36,205 nucleotides of DNA from Alphaproteobacteria bacterium. GTDB taxonomy: Bacteria > Pseudomonadota > Alphaproteobacteria > DSM-16000 > Inquilinaceae. The stretch covers positions 1-36,205 of the forward strand of contig JANQKE010000076.1 of the NCBI GenBank assembly GCA_028281265.1, written 5' to 3'. Both the position numbers and the translations under genes were made by a program. This document shows positions 8,865-16,488 of this stretch, piece after piece. The stretch's first letter is position 1, and each line of letters begins with the position of its first letter. The notes under the pieces are model-generated. The model saw nothing but the letters and a program-made list of their open reading frames with translations. It searched no databases and was not told where the DNA came from.

Positions 8865-9366
8865 ATCGCCGCCACGATGGCCCGGGCTGGTGCTCGCGGC
8901 AACCCTACTGGCCATCGCAGCTCTGGTCGCCGGGCCCGCCGGCGCCGACGACCGGCACGAAGGCTACTACTATCCCGAAGTCACCAGCCGGGAGACCTAC
9001 CCCGCCCGGGCCCCCACCCTGCCGGACAGCGATCGACGCCGCCGGATCGGCTTCGTCGTCGGTCTGACCCAGCAGCAGTTCAACAACCCGTTTCCGGCCC
9101 AGGTGGCGATCTTCTCCAAAGGGGCGCGGCAGGAGAAGCTGATCATCGTCGCGCTGAACCGCGACGCGCTGGCCTCGCTGTACCAGGCCCGCGGGTTCCT
9201 GGCACAGATGACCGCCTCGGCCCGGGCGTCGGCGATCTTCGTCGAGAACCGGGTCGAGGACACCTATACGTTCCTGGATCTGTTGGCACTGCTGGGCTTC
9301 GAGCAGCTTACGATCAGCGACGGCATGACCTACGCCCATCAGATCCGGATCGACTTGCAGGACTGA
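8854..9366 (+). CDS. Exported conserved protein of unknown function
   Basis: A 170-residue protein with a typical signal peptide: basic start, hydrophobic LVLAATLLAIAALVAG, likely cleavage near AGA-DDR about residue 32. The mature part opens with DDRHEGYYYPEVTSRETY, then TLPDSDRRRRIGFVVGLTQQQ, FSKGARQEKLIIVALN, and ends FEQLTISDGMTYAHQIRIDLQD. I recall similar exported alphaproteobacterial proteins, some carrying a dubious molybdopterin-related label, but nothing here resembles a nucleotidyltransferase and I assign no function. The ATG at 8854 has GGAG at 8842-8845. The gene stands alone, divergent from nadK and convergent with the ccm operon. The complex leader suggests its expression is controlled after transcription begins. 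Confidence 0.85.
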   Translation: MRLTSPPRWPGLVLAATLLAIAALVAGPAGADDRHEGYYYPEVTSRETYPARAPTLPDSDRRRRIGFVVGLTQQQFNNPFPAQVAIFSKGARQEKLIIVALNRDALASLYQARGFLAQMTASARASAIFVENRVEDTYTFLDLLALLGFEQLTISDGMTYAHQIRIDLQD

Positions 9367-9488
9367 TACCATGGCGCGATGAGCCGGGCCCGTCGCGACG
9401 CGGCAAGTGCGCGCGAGGAAAGCTTCGCGGGGGCGCTTGAACGCGAGGACGGTTTGAGCGGAGCTCGCCTCAGCGCATGTCGGTATCA
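9364..9488. repeat. Long imperfect inverted repeat between convergent genes
   Basis: TGATACC (9364-9370, containing the stop codon of the 8854 gene) is the exact complement of GGTATCA (9482-9488). Pairing continues inward imperfectly (ATG-GCGC against GCGCAT). A second hairpin sits inside (9405-9438, arms around AAG-GCGC-GCGA and TCGC-GCGCTT). The whole 125-base block lies between the convergent 8854 gene and ccmI. It could work as a two-way terminator or be a small structured repeat or RNA. No T tract was seen. Confidence 0.4.
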
Positions 9489-9511
9489 CCTCGATGCGGC
9501 CCCGGTCCACG

Positions 9512-10903
9512 TCAGCCCTGCTGGAGGGACCGGATCTGGCTGCGGAGCTGATCCGCGGCCGGCGTATCCGCCGGCAGGGTCTCCAGCAAACGCTCCCAGA
9601 AGGCGGTCGCCGCCTCGGTATCGCCGTCCTGGAGCGCCCGCAGCCCGCGGAACCACAGCGAGCGCGGGTCGTCCGGATCGATCGCCGCGATCCGGTCCAT
9701 GACCTCGGCAAAGCCCTCGGGCTCGATCCCCGTATCGGCGGATTGCAGCAGCAGATCGGCCAGGGTGTAGAGCAGATCGACATTGCCCGGCTCGATCTCC
9801 GTGGCGCGCCGCATCGCCTCGGCCGCTTCAGCCGGCCGGCCCAGCACCTCGTAGGATCTGGCCAGGCGCATCCAGCCGTCGAGATCGTCGGGGGTCTCCT
9901 CCAGTCGGGCGGCAAGGCCGGCCACCATGCCCTCGATCATGGCCGATCGGTCTTCCCCGCTCATGTCCTGGGCGGCGAGCATGTCGGCCGCCGAGGGCCC
10001 GCGCGGGATCTCGGCAAGGGCTGGCATGATATCGTCGAAATCGCGGTCGAGCCGCTGGGCCAGATCCTCCATCCGGGCGGTCAACAGCGGCAGCCAGGGC
10101 GCATTCGGCGGGGTCACGCCGGCCAGTTGCTGCCAGTGTTCCAGCGCGGCTTCGTCCCGGCCGGCCTGCACCTCCGCCAGGCCGAGATAGTAGAGCGCGC
10201 GAGGCTCGTTCGGGGCCCGCGACACCACTTGCCGGAACGCCTCGATCGCCTGGCGGGTCACCGTGCCGGAGCCGGCATTGACCAGGGACTCCCCATAGGC
10301 GCTGACCACCCGCGGATCGCCTTCGGACAACCCGACCGCCCGCTCGTAAGCGTCGACGGCGAGGTCGAACATGCTCAGTTCGGTCCAGCGCTGTCCGAGT
10401 TCCACCCATCCGGCCAGATCGGTCTGCCGGGTGGTCTGCAGCTCCCGCGACAGGGCCTCGGTCTCCGCCATGGCACGGGCACGGGCTTCCCGCTCGGCCG
10501 GATCCCGCTCCGCAAACGGCAGGGAGTCGATATGCGGGCTGCCCGATACGAGATAGACACCGACCGTGGCCAGCGGCACCACGACGACCATCGCAGCGGC
10601 GGTCACCTTGGCGGTCCGGGTGACGGGCCGGGCCGACGCCGCCTTGCCGGTGTCACGGGCCCTTTCCTCCCGCCGGTCGGCAGCGAGCATGCGCCGGGAC
10701 ACCTCGATGCGGGCGGCCCCGGCCTCCGACGGGCTCAGCACGCCGCGCTGCAGATCCCGGTCGATCTCGGCCAACTGGTCGCGATAGACGGCCAAGTCAT
10801 GCTCATGGCGGCTGACCGTCTCCTCGGCCGGGCGCAGCAGCGGCCAGATCACCGCGGTCAGGACGATCGCGGTCAACAGGGCAGCCAGTACCCAGAACAT
10901 CAT
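9512..10903 (-). CDS. ccmI: Cytochrome c maturation protein CcmI
   Basis: Membrane-anchored chaperone that holds apocytochrome c for haem ligation together with CcmF and CcmH. The 463-residue protein starts with a transmembrane helix (about 2-22). A cytoplasmic loop rich in Asp/Arg follows (RDQLAEIDRDLQRGVLSPSEA, the usual CcmI leucine-zipper-like segment), then a second helix near 103-122. A periplasmic TPR domain follows, with repeats such as AYERAVGLSEGDPRV, ALYYLGLAEVQAGRDEAALEHW and GWMRLARSYEVLGRPAEAAEAMRRATE. Two adjacent ATG codons (10903 and 10900) can start it; the first overlaps the ccmH stop as ATGA. Last gene of the ccmD-to-ccmI run. Confidence 0.95.
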   Translation of the reverse strand: MMFWVLAALLTAIVLTAVIWPLLRPAEETVSRHEHDLAVYRDQLAEIDRDLQRGVLSPSEAGAARIEVSRRMLAADRREERARDTGKAASARPVTRTAKVTAAAMVVVVPLATVGVYLVSGSPHIDSLPFAERDPAEREARARAMAETEALSRELQTTRQTDLAGWVELGQRWTELSMFDLAVDAYERAVGLSEGDPRVVSAYGESLVNAGSGTVTRQAIEAFRQVVSRAPNEPRALYYLGLAEVQAGRDEAALEHWQQLAGVTPPNAPWLPLLTARMEDLAQRLDRDFDDIMPALAEIPRGPSAADMLAAQDMSGEDRSAMIEGMVAGLAARLEETPDDLDGWMRLARSYEVLGRPAEAAEAMRRATEIEPGNVDLLYTLADLLLQSADTGIEPEGFAEVMDRIAAIDPDDPRSLWFRGLRALQDGDTEAATAFWERLLETLPADTPAADQLRSQIRSLQQG

Positions 10904-11481
10904 GGCTCGGCTTTCTCGGATCGGGCCGGGGCGGGCGGATCCGGACGATCGGAGGGGCCGTCCGCATCCATCCCGCGCGCCAGCAGCGCATCGATGCGGG
11001 CACGCTCGTCATCCGACAGCGGGTCGGGCGACCGGTCGATCCCGGCCGCGCGCCGCCGCAGGAACAAAACCGCGGCCACGGTGCCGAGTGCGAAGATCAG
11101 CGCCGGGCCGAACCATAGGGCGTAGGTGTTGGCCTGTATCGGCGGCCGCAGCAGAACATAGTCGCCGTAGCGCGCGACGATGAAGTCAAGGGCCGCGTCA
11201 TCGCTGTCGCCGGCCAGCAGTCGCTCCCGCACCAGGATGCGCAAGTCCTGGGCGAGTTCGGCATTGGAATCGTCGATCGACTGGTTCTGGCAGACCAGGC
11301 AGCGGAGGTCCTTGGACAGTGCGCGCGCCCGCGCTTCCAGCGCCGGATCCTCCAGCCGCTCGCGCGGATCGACGATCGCACCGGCCGGGGCCGGGGCCGT
11401 CAGCAGCACCGCCGGCAGCAGGACCAGGACGGCCAGGAACCGTGCCGCCCAGAAGCGGCGCGCGACGACAGGGGGGCTCAT
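10900..11481 (-). CDS. ccmH: Cytochrome c maturation protein CcmH
   Basis: Periplasmic thiol protein that reduces the CXXCH motif of apocytochrome c. The product is 193 residues: signal peptide or anchor near 12-35, the redox motif LRCLVCQNQSI (C61 and C64), the conserved three-helix segment around FIVARYGDYVLLRPPI, a transmembrane helix (ALIFALGTVAAVLFL), and a short charged tail. The ATG at 11481 overlaps the dsbE stop, and the stop overlaps ccmI as ATGA. It corresponds to the short N-terminal CcmH module, with the TPR module as separate CcmI, as usual in alphaproteobacteria. Confidence 0.95.
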   Translation of the reverse strand: MSPPVVARRFWAARFLAVLVLLPAVLLTAPAPAGAIVDPRERLEDPALEARARALSKDLRCLVCQNQSIDDSNAELAQDLRILVRERLLAGDSDDAALDFIVARYGDYVLLRPPIQANTYALWFGPALIFALGTVAAVLFLRRRAAGIDRSPDPLSDDERARIDALLARGMDADGPSDRPDPPAPARSEKAEP

Positions 11482-12014
11482 CCGGACAGCTCCCGCAACA
11501 GGGGCAGGATGGTGTGGTCGACCGTATCGGGGGTCATCGGGCCGACATGGCGATAGCGGATGCGGCCGTCGGCATCGATCACATAGGTTTCCGGCACGCC
11601 ATAGACCCCCCAGTCGAGGCCGACCCTGCCGTCGAGATCGACCCCGATGCGGGTGTAGGGGTCACCGTGGCGCTCCAGCCAGGCGATCGAGTCGGCCGGC
11701 TCGTCCTTGTAGGCGATGCCGTGGACCGTAATCCCGTCCACTTCGGCCATGCGGGTGATCAGCGGGTGCTCGGCCAGGCACGGTACGCACCAGCTGGCAA
11801 AGACGTTGACCAGCGCCGGCGTACCGCCGAGATCGGTATGGGACAGCCCGTCATCCCGGCCCGGCAGTGCCGGCAGGGTGAAGGCGGGGGCCGGCTGATC
11901 GATCAGGGCGGACGGGACCACGGAGGGATCGTCACCGCGCACCAAGGGCACGGCCATCCAGGCCGCGATGGCGGCGAACACCAGGAGCGGCAGCAGATAG
12001 GCGATGCGGGCCAT
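11478..12014 (-). CDS. ccmG: Thiol:disulfide interchange protein CcmG/DsbE
   Basis: Membrane-tethered periplasmic thioredoxin that keeps apocytochrome c or CcmH thiols reduced. The protein is 178 residues from the ATG at 12014: one N-terminal helix (about 4-22), then a thioredoxin fold with NVFASWCVPCLAEHP (active site WCVPC, 75-79), the acidic insert VHGIAYKDEPADSIAWL, and the cis-proline loop YGVPETYVID. The ATG overlaps the stop of the preceding histidine phosphatase gene by one base. The longer in-frame start (12047) would add a Gly/Pro-rich leader without signal character and was not used. Confidence 0.96.
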   Translation of the reverse strand: MARIAYLLPLLVFAAIAAWMAVPLVRGDDPSVVPSALIDQPAPAFTLPALPGRDDGLSHTDLGGTPALVNVFASWCVPCLAEHPLITRMAEVDGITVHGIAYKDEPADSIAWLERHGDPYTRIGVDLDGRVGLDWGVYGVPETYVIDADGRIRYRHVGPMTPDTVDHTILPLLRELSG

Positions 12015-12649
12015 CAGGCCGCCTCCCGCAGGTCCTGGTCCGCCCAAAGCACGGCCGTCAGCCCGCCCTCGTCACCGGGCTCCATCCATACCTGCTCGGT
12101 GTTGCGGATATGGTGATTGTAGGCGAAGGCGTAGCTGACATTGCTCAGCCGCGGCGGCAGACCGGTCATCGCCAGGCCGACATGGCTGACAAGGACCACC
12201 GTCAGCCCCCGCCGGACATCCGGCAGCACCCGGTCGATGGCCGCCGACAGGCGGCGGGCGGCATCGTCCCGGCTCTCGCCGCCGCCGGCGCGGACATGGC
12301 CCTGATCATCCTGGAACCACAGATGGAACACGCGGTCGTGGGCGGCCCAGGTCTCCGCGTCTCCCGACCCTTCCCAGGCACCGACATCCAGTTCGCGCAG
12401 ATCGTCGTCGCGCGACACCGGGGCGCCGCTCCAGCGATGCAGGGGGGCTGCGGTTTCCTGCGCCCGGCGCAAGGGGCTGGAGACGATCCGGTCGATCGGC
12501 CGGCCGAGACCGGCGACAAGCGTCCGCGCCGCGGCCTCGGCCTGCTCATGCCCCAGGGCCGACAGGCCGTTGCAGGCCTCGTGGGTGTTACGGAACACCC
12601 GGTCGACATTGGCCATGCTCTGGGCGTGGCGCATGAGGATCAACGGCAT
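12014..12649 (-). CDS. Histidine phosphatase family protein inside the ccm operon
   Basis: A 211-residue branch-1 histidine phosphatase. MPLILMRHAQSMAN holds the phospho-acceptor RHA motif (R7, H8), SSPLRRAQETA is the second conserved block, and VVLVSHVGLAMTGLP holds the distal catalytic histidine. Family members act on phosphosugars, alpha-ribazole phosphate, phosphoproteins or other small phosphates; the substrate here is unknown. It begins 12 bases after ccmF (ATG at 12649, with GGAG inside the ccmF end) and its stop overlaps the ccmG start. It is thus co-transcribed and probably co-translated with cytochrome c maturation genes. A GTG four codons upstream, overlapping the ccmF stop, is an alternative start. 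Confidence 0.88.
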   Translation of the reverse strand: MPLILMRHAQSMANVDRVFRNTHEACNGLSALGHEQAEAAARTLVAGLGRPIDRIVSSPLRRAQETAAPLHRWSGAPVSRDDDLRELDVGAWEGSGDAETWAAHDRVFHLWFQDDQGHVRAGGGESRDDAARRLSAAIDRVLPDVRRGLTVVLVSHVGLAMTGLPPRLSNVSYAFAYNHHIRNTEQVWMEPGDEGGLTAVLWADQDLREAA

Positions 12650-12660
12650 CGGGGTCGCGC

Positions 12661-14664
12661 TCACTCCGCCGGCTGCGGAAGGGTCGGCATCGGCCGGGCC
12701 GGCGGCACCGGTCTGACCTTGCGCGGGGCTCCGACCCGGAGACGGCGATCGGTCAGCGAAACGACCCCGCCGAGCACCATGATCACCGAGCCGATCCAGA
12801 TCCACGGCACGAAGGGGTGATAATAGAACCGCGCCGTCCACGCCCCGTCGGGGTCGCGATCGCCCAGGGAAACGTAGATGTCCGAGTACCAGGTGGTGTG
12901 GATCGCCGCTTCGGTGGTCGGCATGCGGGCGACCGGGTAGAAGCGCTTCTCCGGCGTCAGCAGGGCGATCTCCTCGCCGTTGCGGGTGACCCGCATCAAT
13001 CCCCGCTCGGCGGCGTAGTTCGGTCCTTGTACGTATTCGACGCCCTCGAAGGTCACTGCGTAGCCGGCGACATCGATGACGTCGCCGGGCTGGATGCGCT
13101 CGATCCGCTCGGTCAGCCAGGCACTGGTCCCGACCATGCCGACGATCGCCACGCCCACGCCGGCATGGGCGATGGTCATCCCCCAGGCGGCCCGCGGCAG
13201 GCCCTTGGCCCGGCTGAGGCTCTGGGGCAGCGGGATCTTGCCGAGCTTGGTCCGCTCCGCCAGTTCCGCGAACGCGCCGAAGAACGCCCAGGCCGCCATG
13301 GCGATGCCGACCAGGGCCATGACCGGCTCGAAACCGTAGACATACAGGCTGGCCAGCACAATCACTACGGTCAGGGCGACGACAACCTTGAGGCGGTCGA
13401 GCACGCCGGCCAGGTCGGCGCGCTTCCATGCCATCATGGGGCCGAACGCCATCGCCGCGATCAGCGGGACCATCAGCGGGATGAAGGTCGCATTGAAGAA
13501 GGGCGGCCCGACGGAGACCTTGCTGCCGCCGACCGCGTCCAGGAACAGCGGGTAGAGGGTGCCCAGGAACACCGTCGCCGCGGCCGTGGTCAGCAGCAGG
13601 TTGTTGAGCACCAGCGCCCCTTCCCGGCTGACCGGGGCGAACAGCCCGCCCGCCTTCATCGCCGGCGCGCGCCAGGCGTAGAGAGCCAGCGATCCGCCGA
13701 CCGCGATCACCAGCAAGCCCAGGATGAAGACCCCCCGCTCGGGATCGACCGCGAACGCGTGCACCGATGTCAGCACGCCCGAGCGGACCAGGAACGTGCC
13801 CAGCAGCGACAGCCCGAAGGTCAGGATGGCCAGCAGGATCGTCCAACTCTTCAGCGTGTCGCGCTTCTCGACCACGATCGCGGAGTGCAGGAGGGCGGTA
13901 CCGGTCAGCCACGGCATGAACGAGGCGTTCTCGACCGGATCCCAGAACCACCAGCCGCCCCAGCCCAACTCGTAATAGGCCCACCAGGAGCCCAGCCCGA
14001 TGCCGAGCGTCAGCCCGCACCAGGCCGCCAACGTCCAGGGTCGCACCCAGCGGGCCCATGCCGGGTCGACCCGGCCTTCCAACAACGCGGCGATGGCGAA
14101 GCTGAACGCCATCGAAAACCCGACATAGCCGAAATACAGGAACGGCGGGTGGAACGCGAGGCCGGGATCCTGCAGCAGCGGGTTGAGGTCCTGGCCGTCG
14201 AGCGGGGCCGGGTCGACCCGCCAGAACGGGTTCGACGTCAGGACGATGAACAGCAGGAAGCCGACCCCGATCAGCCCCTGGATCGCCAGCACCCGGGCCT
14301 TGAGGGTCGGCGGCAGGTTGCGTCCGAACCAGGCGACCAGGGCGCCGAACAGGGCCAGGATCAGCACCCACAGGACCATCGAGCCCTCGTGGTTCCCCCA
14401 CACGCCGGTGATCTTGTACAGCATCGGCTTGTCCGAATGGCTGTTCTGGACCACGTTCAGGACGGTGAAGTCGCTGACCACATAGGCGTAGGTCAGCGCC
14501 AGGAAGGCGACCAGCACGGCCAGGAACTGGCCGGTGGCCAGCGGGTCCGCCACCTTCATCAGCGGTCCGCGATTGGTCACCGCCCCGATATGGGGCACGA
14601 CGGATTGGACGATCGCCAGCGTCAGCGCCAGGATCAGGGCGAAGTGGCCGAGTTCGGGGATCAT
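12661..14664 (-). CDS. ccmF: Haem lyase subunit CcmF
   Basis: Large integral membrane protein that takes haem from holo-CcmE and attaches it to apocytochrome c. The 667-residue product has many membrane helices and the tryptophan-rich haem-handling motif WGGWWFWDPVENASFMPWL near residue 234. It also has the flanking GVWGNHEGSM segment (about 88-97) with a conserved histidine, and a periplasmic domain near the C-terminus (VTFEGVEYVQGPNY, KRFYPVARMPTTEAAI). The ATG at 14664 overlaps the ccmE stop by one base (TGATG). The C-terminal tail after the last helix is proline-rich (PVPPARPMPTLPQPAE). Confidence 0.97.
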   Translation of the reverse strand: MIPELGHFALILALTLAIVQSVVPHIGAVTNRGPLMKVADPLATGQFLAVLVAFLALTYAYVVSDFTVLNVVQNSHSDKPMLYKITGVWGNHEGSMVLWVLILALFGALVAWFGRNLPPTLKARVLAIQGLIGVGFLLFIVLTSNPFWRVDPAPLDGQDLNPLLQDPGLAFHPPFLYFGYVGFSMAFSFAIAALLEGRVDPAWARWVRPWTLAAWCGLTLGIGLGSWWAYYELGWGGWWFWDPVENASFMPWLTGTALLHSAIVVEKRDTLKSWTILLAILTFGLSLLGTFLVRSGVLTSVHAFAVDPERGVFILGLLVIAVGGSLALYAWRAPAMKAGGLFAPVSREGALVLNNLLLTTAAATVFLGTLYPLFLDAVGGSKVSVGPPFFNATFIPLMVPLIAAMAFGPMMAWKRADLAGVLDRLKVVVALTVVIVLASLYVYGFEPVMALVGIAMAAWAFFGAFAELAERTKLGKIPLPQSLSRAKGLPRAAWGMTIAHAGVGVAIVGMVGTSAWLTERIERIQPGDVIDVAGYAVTFEGVEYVQGPNYAAERGLMRVTRNGEEIALLTPEKRFYPVARMPTTEAAIHTTWYSDIYVSLGDRDPDGAWTARFYYHPFVPWIWIGSVIMVLGGVVSLTDRRLRVGAPRKVRPVPPARPMPTLPQPAE

Positions 14665-15167
14665 CAGTTGGTCACCGTTTCCACACCGTAGCTGGCATAT
14701 CCGACCGCGTCGCGGCCGGCCGCGGCGGGAGCGGTCAGCGGACCGTGCCCGGCGCGCTCCAGCGCCTCGGCAACCTCCGGCGGCATGTACTCCTCGTCAT
14801 GGCGGGCCAGGACCTCGTCGGCGACGAACAGGCCGGCCGCGTCGAGCCGGCCATGGGTGACGACGCCTTGGCCTTCCCGGAACAGGTCGGGCAGGATCCC
14901 CGTATAGACCACGCGTACGTCGTGGACCGTATCGGTGACCAGGAACTCCGTGGAAATGCCGTCACTCAGGCGACGTACGCTGTCTTCCGCCACCAGGCCG
15001 CCCAGGCGGAACCGGGTGTCCTCGGGCACGCCCTGGGTGGCGATATCCGTCGGCCCGTAGAAGAACAGGATGTTCTCTTCGAACGCCGTCAGTGCCAAAC
15101 CGGTGGCCGTCCCGACGCCCAGCAGGCACAGGCCCAGGACCATCATGCGGCGTTGCTTGCGTTTCAC
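14664..15167 (-). CDS. ccmE: Haem chaperone CcmE
   Basis: Periplasmic haem carrier that binds haem covalently through a histidine and passes it to CcmF. The protein is 167 residues. The short basic start MKRKQRR is followed by one anchor helix (about 8-28), then an OB-fold domain with FRLGGLVAEDSV and VVYTGILPDLFREGQGVV. The haem site is LARHDEEYMPPEV (H123, Y127). The start is GTG at 15167, chosen because it gives the family's usual N-terminus and its GTGA overlaps the ccmD stop. Internal ATGs (MMV) would remove the basic segment. Confidence 0.96.
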   Translation of the reverse strand: MKRKQRRMMVLGLCLLGVGTATGLALTAFEENILFFYGPTDIATQGVPEDTRFRLGGLVAEDSVRRLSDGISTEFLVTDTVHDVRVVYTGILPDLFREGQGVVTHGRLDAAGLFVADEVLARHDEEYMPPEVAEALERAGHGPLTAPAAAGRDAVGYASYGVETVTN

Positions 15168-15421
15168 GGGCGGACGTCCTCCATCACCGGGGCGGACGGG
15201 GCGGCAGCACGGGCAGGCTCGGCTTGGACACCCGGCGGCGGTTGCGTCCCGCTGCGGGGCCGGCGGGCCTTGCGGGCGGCATCCAGCGCGGCAGCGGTGC
15301 GGGTCGCGCTCTTGAGCTTGAGCACGCTCAAGGCGACCATCCCCACCAAGGCGATCGCCGCGACCCCGTAGGAGCCCCACACGAACACCGCATATCCGCC
15401 CATGGCGAAGAACTCAGTCAT
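15164..15421 (-). CDS. ccmD: Haem exporter protein CcmD
   Basis: Small membrane protein that helps release holo-CcmE from the CcmABC complex. The product is 85 residues: MTEFFAMGGYAVFVWGSYG leads into a single helix (AAIALVGMVALSVL), followed by a basic Arg/Lys stretch and a proline/alanine-rich tail. The usual CcmD is about 45-70 residues, so the C-terminal tail is somewhat long. The start (ATG at 15421) is set by the conserved N-terminus. First gene of the tightly packed ccmD-E-F-phosphatase-G-H-I run, with a Fnr-type site 122 bases upstream. Confidence 0.9.
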   Translation of the reverse strand: MTEFFAMGGYAVFVWGSYGVAAIALVGMVALSVLKLKSATRTAAALDAARKARRPRSGTQPPPGVQAEPARAAAPSAPVMEDVRP

Positions 15422-15542
15422 CCGTTTCCTCAGCCCCGGTTGGCCCGGGTTGTCTCCTGCAGCATACCGGCAGCGGCACCGGGAGGAGATGGCGACGGAC
15501 CATGGCCATGTGAAGACAAGCGGACCCGCGACCGATTGTGCT

Positions 15543-15556
15543 TTGACCCCAATCAA
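15543..15556 (-). promoter_or_regulatory. Fnr-type operator between ccmC and ccmD
   Basis: TTGACCCCAATCAA on the plus strand fits the Fnr/FnrL pattern TTGAY-N4-RTCAA in all ten fixed positions. It lies in the 210-base gap between ccmC and ccmD, the only real gap in the ccm cluster, 122 bases before the ccmD start. This suggests an internal promoter for ccmDEFGHI responding to oxygen or redox state. The match is seen in the sequence; the regulator is inferred from the known consensus. Confidence 0.6.
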
Positions 15557-15631
15557 ACCGTCCCGGATCGAGCCGAACAATTGACGGCCCGGCCGCAGGG
15601 CATCCGGTCGCGCAGGGCGCAAGAAGACGGA

Positions 15632-16360
15632 TCAACCGGCCGCTTGGGCCAGCCGGATCATCTGGATCCGGCGATCGGCGATCTCCGCCCGCGTGCGGAT
15701 CAGGGCGAGGGTGAAGAACAGCATCATGAAGGCCGCGGCCATCAGCAGCAGCGGCGGCATCATCGCCGGGTCGATCGCCGGATCGGCCAGGCGCTCGAAG
15801 GTGCTGATCGACGCCTGCTGATGCAGGGTGTTCCACCAATCGACGGAAAACTTGATGATCGGCAGATTGACCGATCCGACCAGGACCAGGATCGATCCGG
15901 ACCGCAGTCCGCGGTTCGGGTCGTCGAACGCGTTCACCAGTGCCATGTAGCCGAGATAGAGAAAGAACAGGATCAGCACACTGGTCAGCCGGGCGTCCCA
16001 CACCCACCACGTGCCCCACATCGGCTCCCCCCACAGGCTGCCGGTGACCAGACAGATGGCGGTGAAGACGGCGCCGATCGGGGCGACGGCCTTGGTGAAC
16101 AGATCCGCCAGCGGATGCCGCCAGACCAGGCCGGCCACCGCCGCTCCGCACATACAGGCGTACACGAACAGCGCCATCCAGGCCGAAGGCACATGCACAT
16201 ACATGATGCGTACGGTGTCTCCCTGCTGGAAATCCGGCGGGGACGCGACCAGGGCGTAGTACAGGCCGATCGGGAACAACAGGGCGGTGACGACGGCCGC
16301 CCAGGGCGTCACCCTTTGCGCGAACCGGACGAACCGGGCGGGATTGGCGTAGCGATGCAT
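15632..16360 (-). CDS. ccmC: Haem exporter permease CcmC
   Basis: Six-helix membrane protein that presents haem to CcmE on the periplasmic side. The 242-residue product has the tryptophan-rich motif WGTWWVWDARLTSVLILFFL (about 119-138) flanked by conserved histidine-bearing loops (YVHVPSAW; DWWNTLHQ). It starts with the ATG at 16360. The neighbouring ATP-binding and permease subunits CcmA and CcmB are not in the window: the upstream gene is phaZ on the same strand. ccmAB must therefore be elsewhere if the system is functional. The gap to ccmD holds the Fnr-type site. Confidence 0.97.
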   Translation of the reverse strand: MHRYANPARFVRFAQRVTPWAAVVTALLFPIGLYYALVASPPDFQQGDTVRIMYVHVPSAWMALFVYACMCGAAVAGLVWRHPLADLFTKAVAPIGAVFTAICLVTGSLWGEPMWGTWWVWDARLTSVLILFFLYLGYMALVNAFDDPNRGLRSGSILVLVGSVNLPIIKFSVDWWNTLHQQASISTFERLADPAIDPAMMPPLLLMAAAFMMLFFTLALIRTRAEIADRRIQMIRLAQAAG

Positions 16361-16488
16361 GATCGACAGTTAAGCCGGCACCCGCCCCCCGCGCAACGGT
16401 CCACGCCGTCGCGGCACCAGGATTTGCGGTCGATCAAGCGGAGGGTGGGCCGGCAGGCCGGGGCGACGACCTGTTGCAAGCCGATATC

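Noticed and set aside
12817..14691. 624-codon open frame opposite ccmF, and similar long frames opposite argD/argF (985-2697) and the second cyclase (33273-35231)
   Set aside because: All are shadows of well-recognised genes, with low-complexity charged translations and no family signatures.
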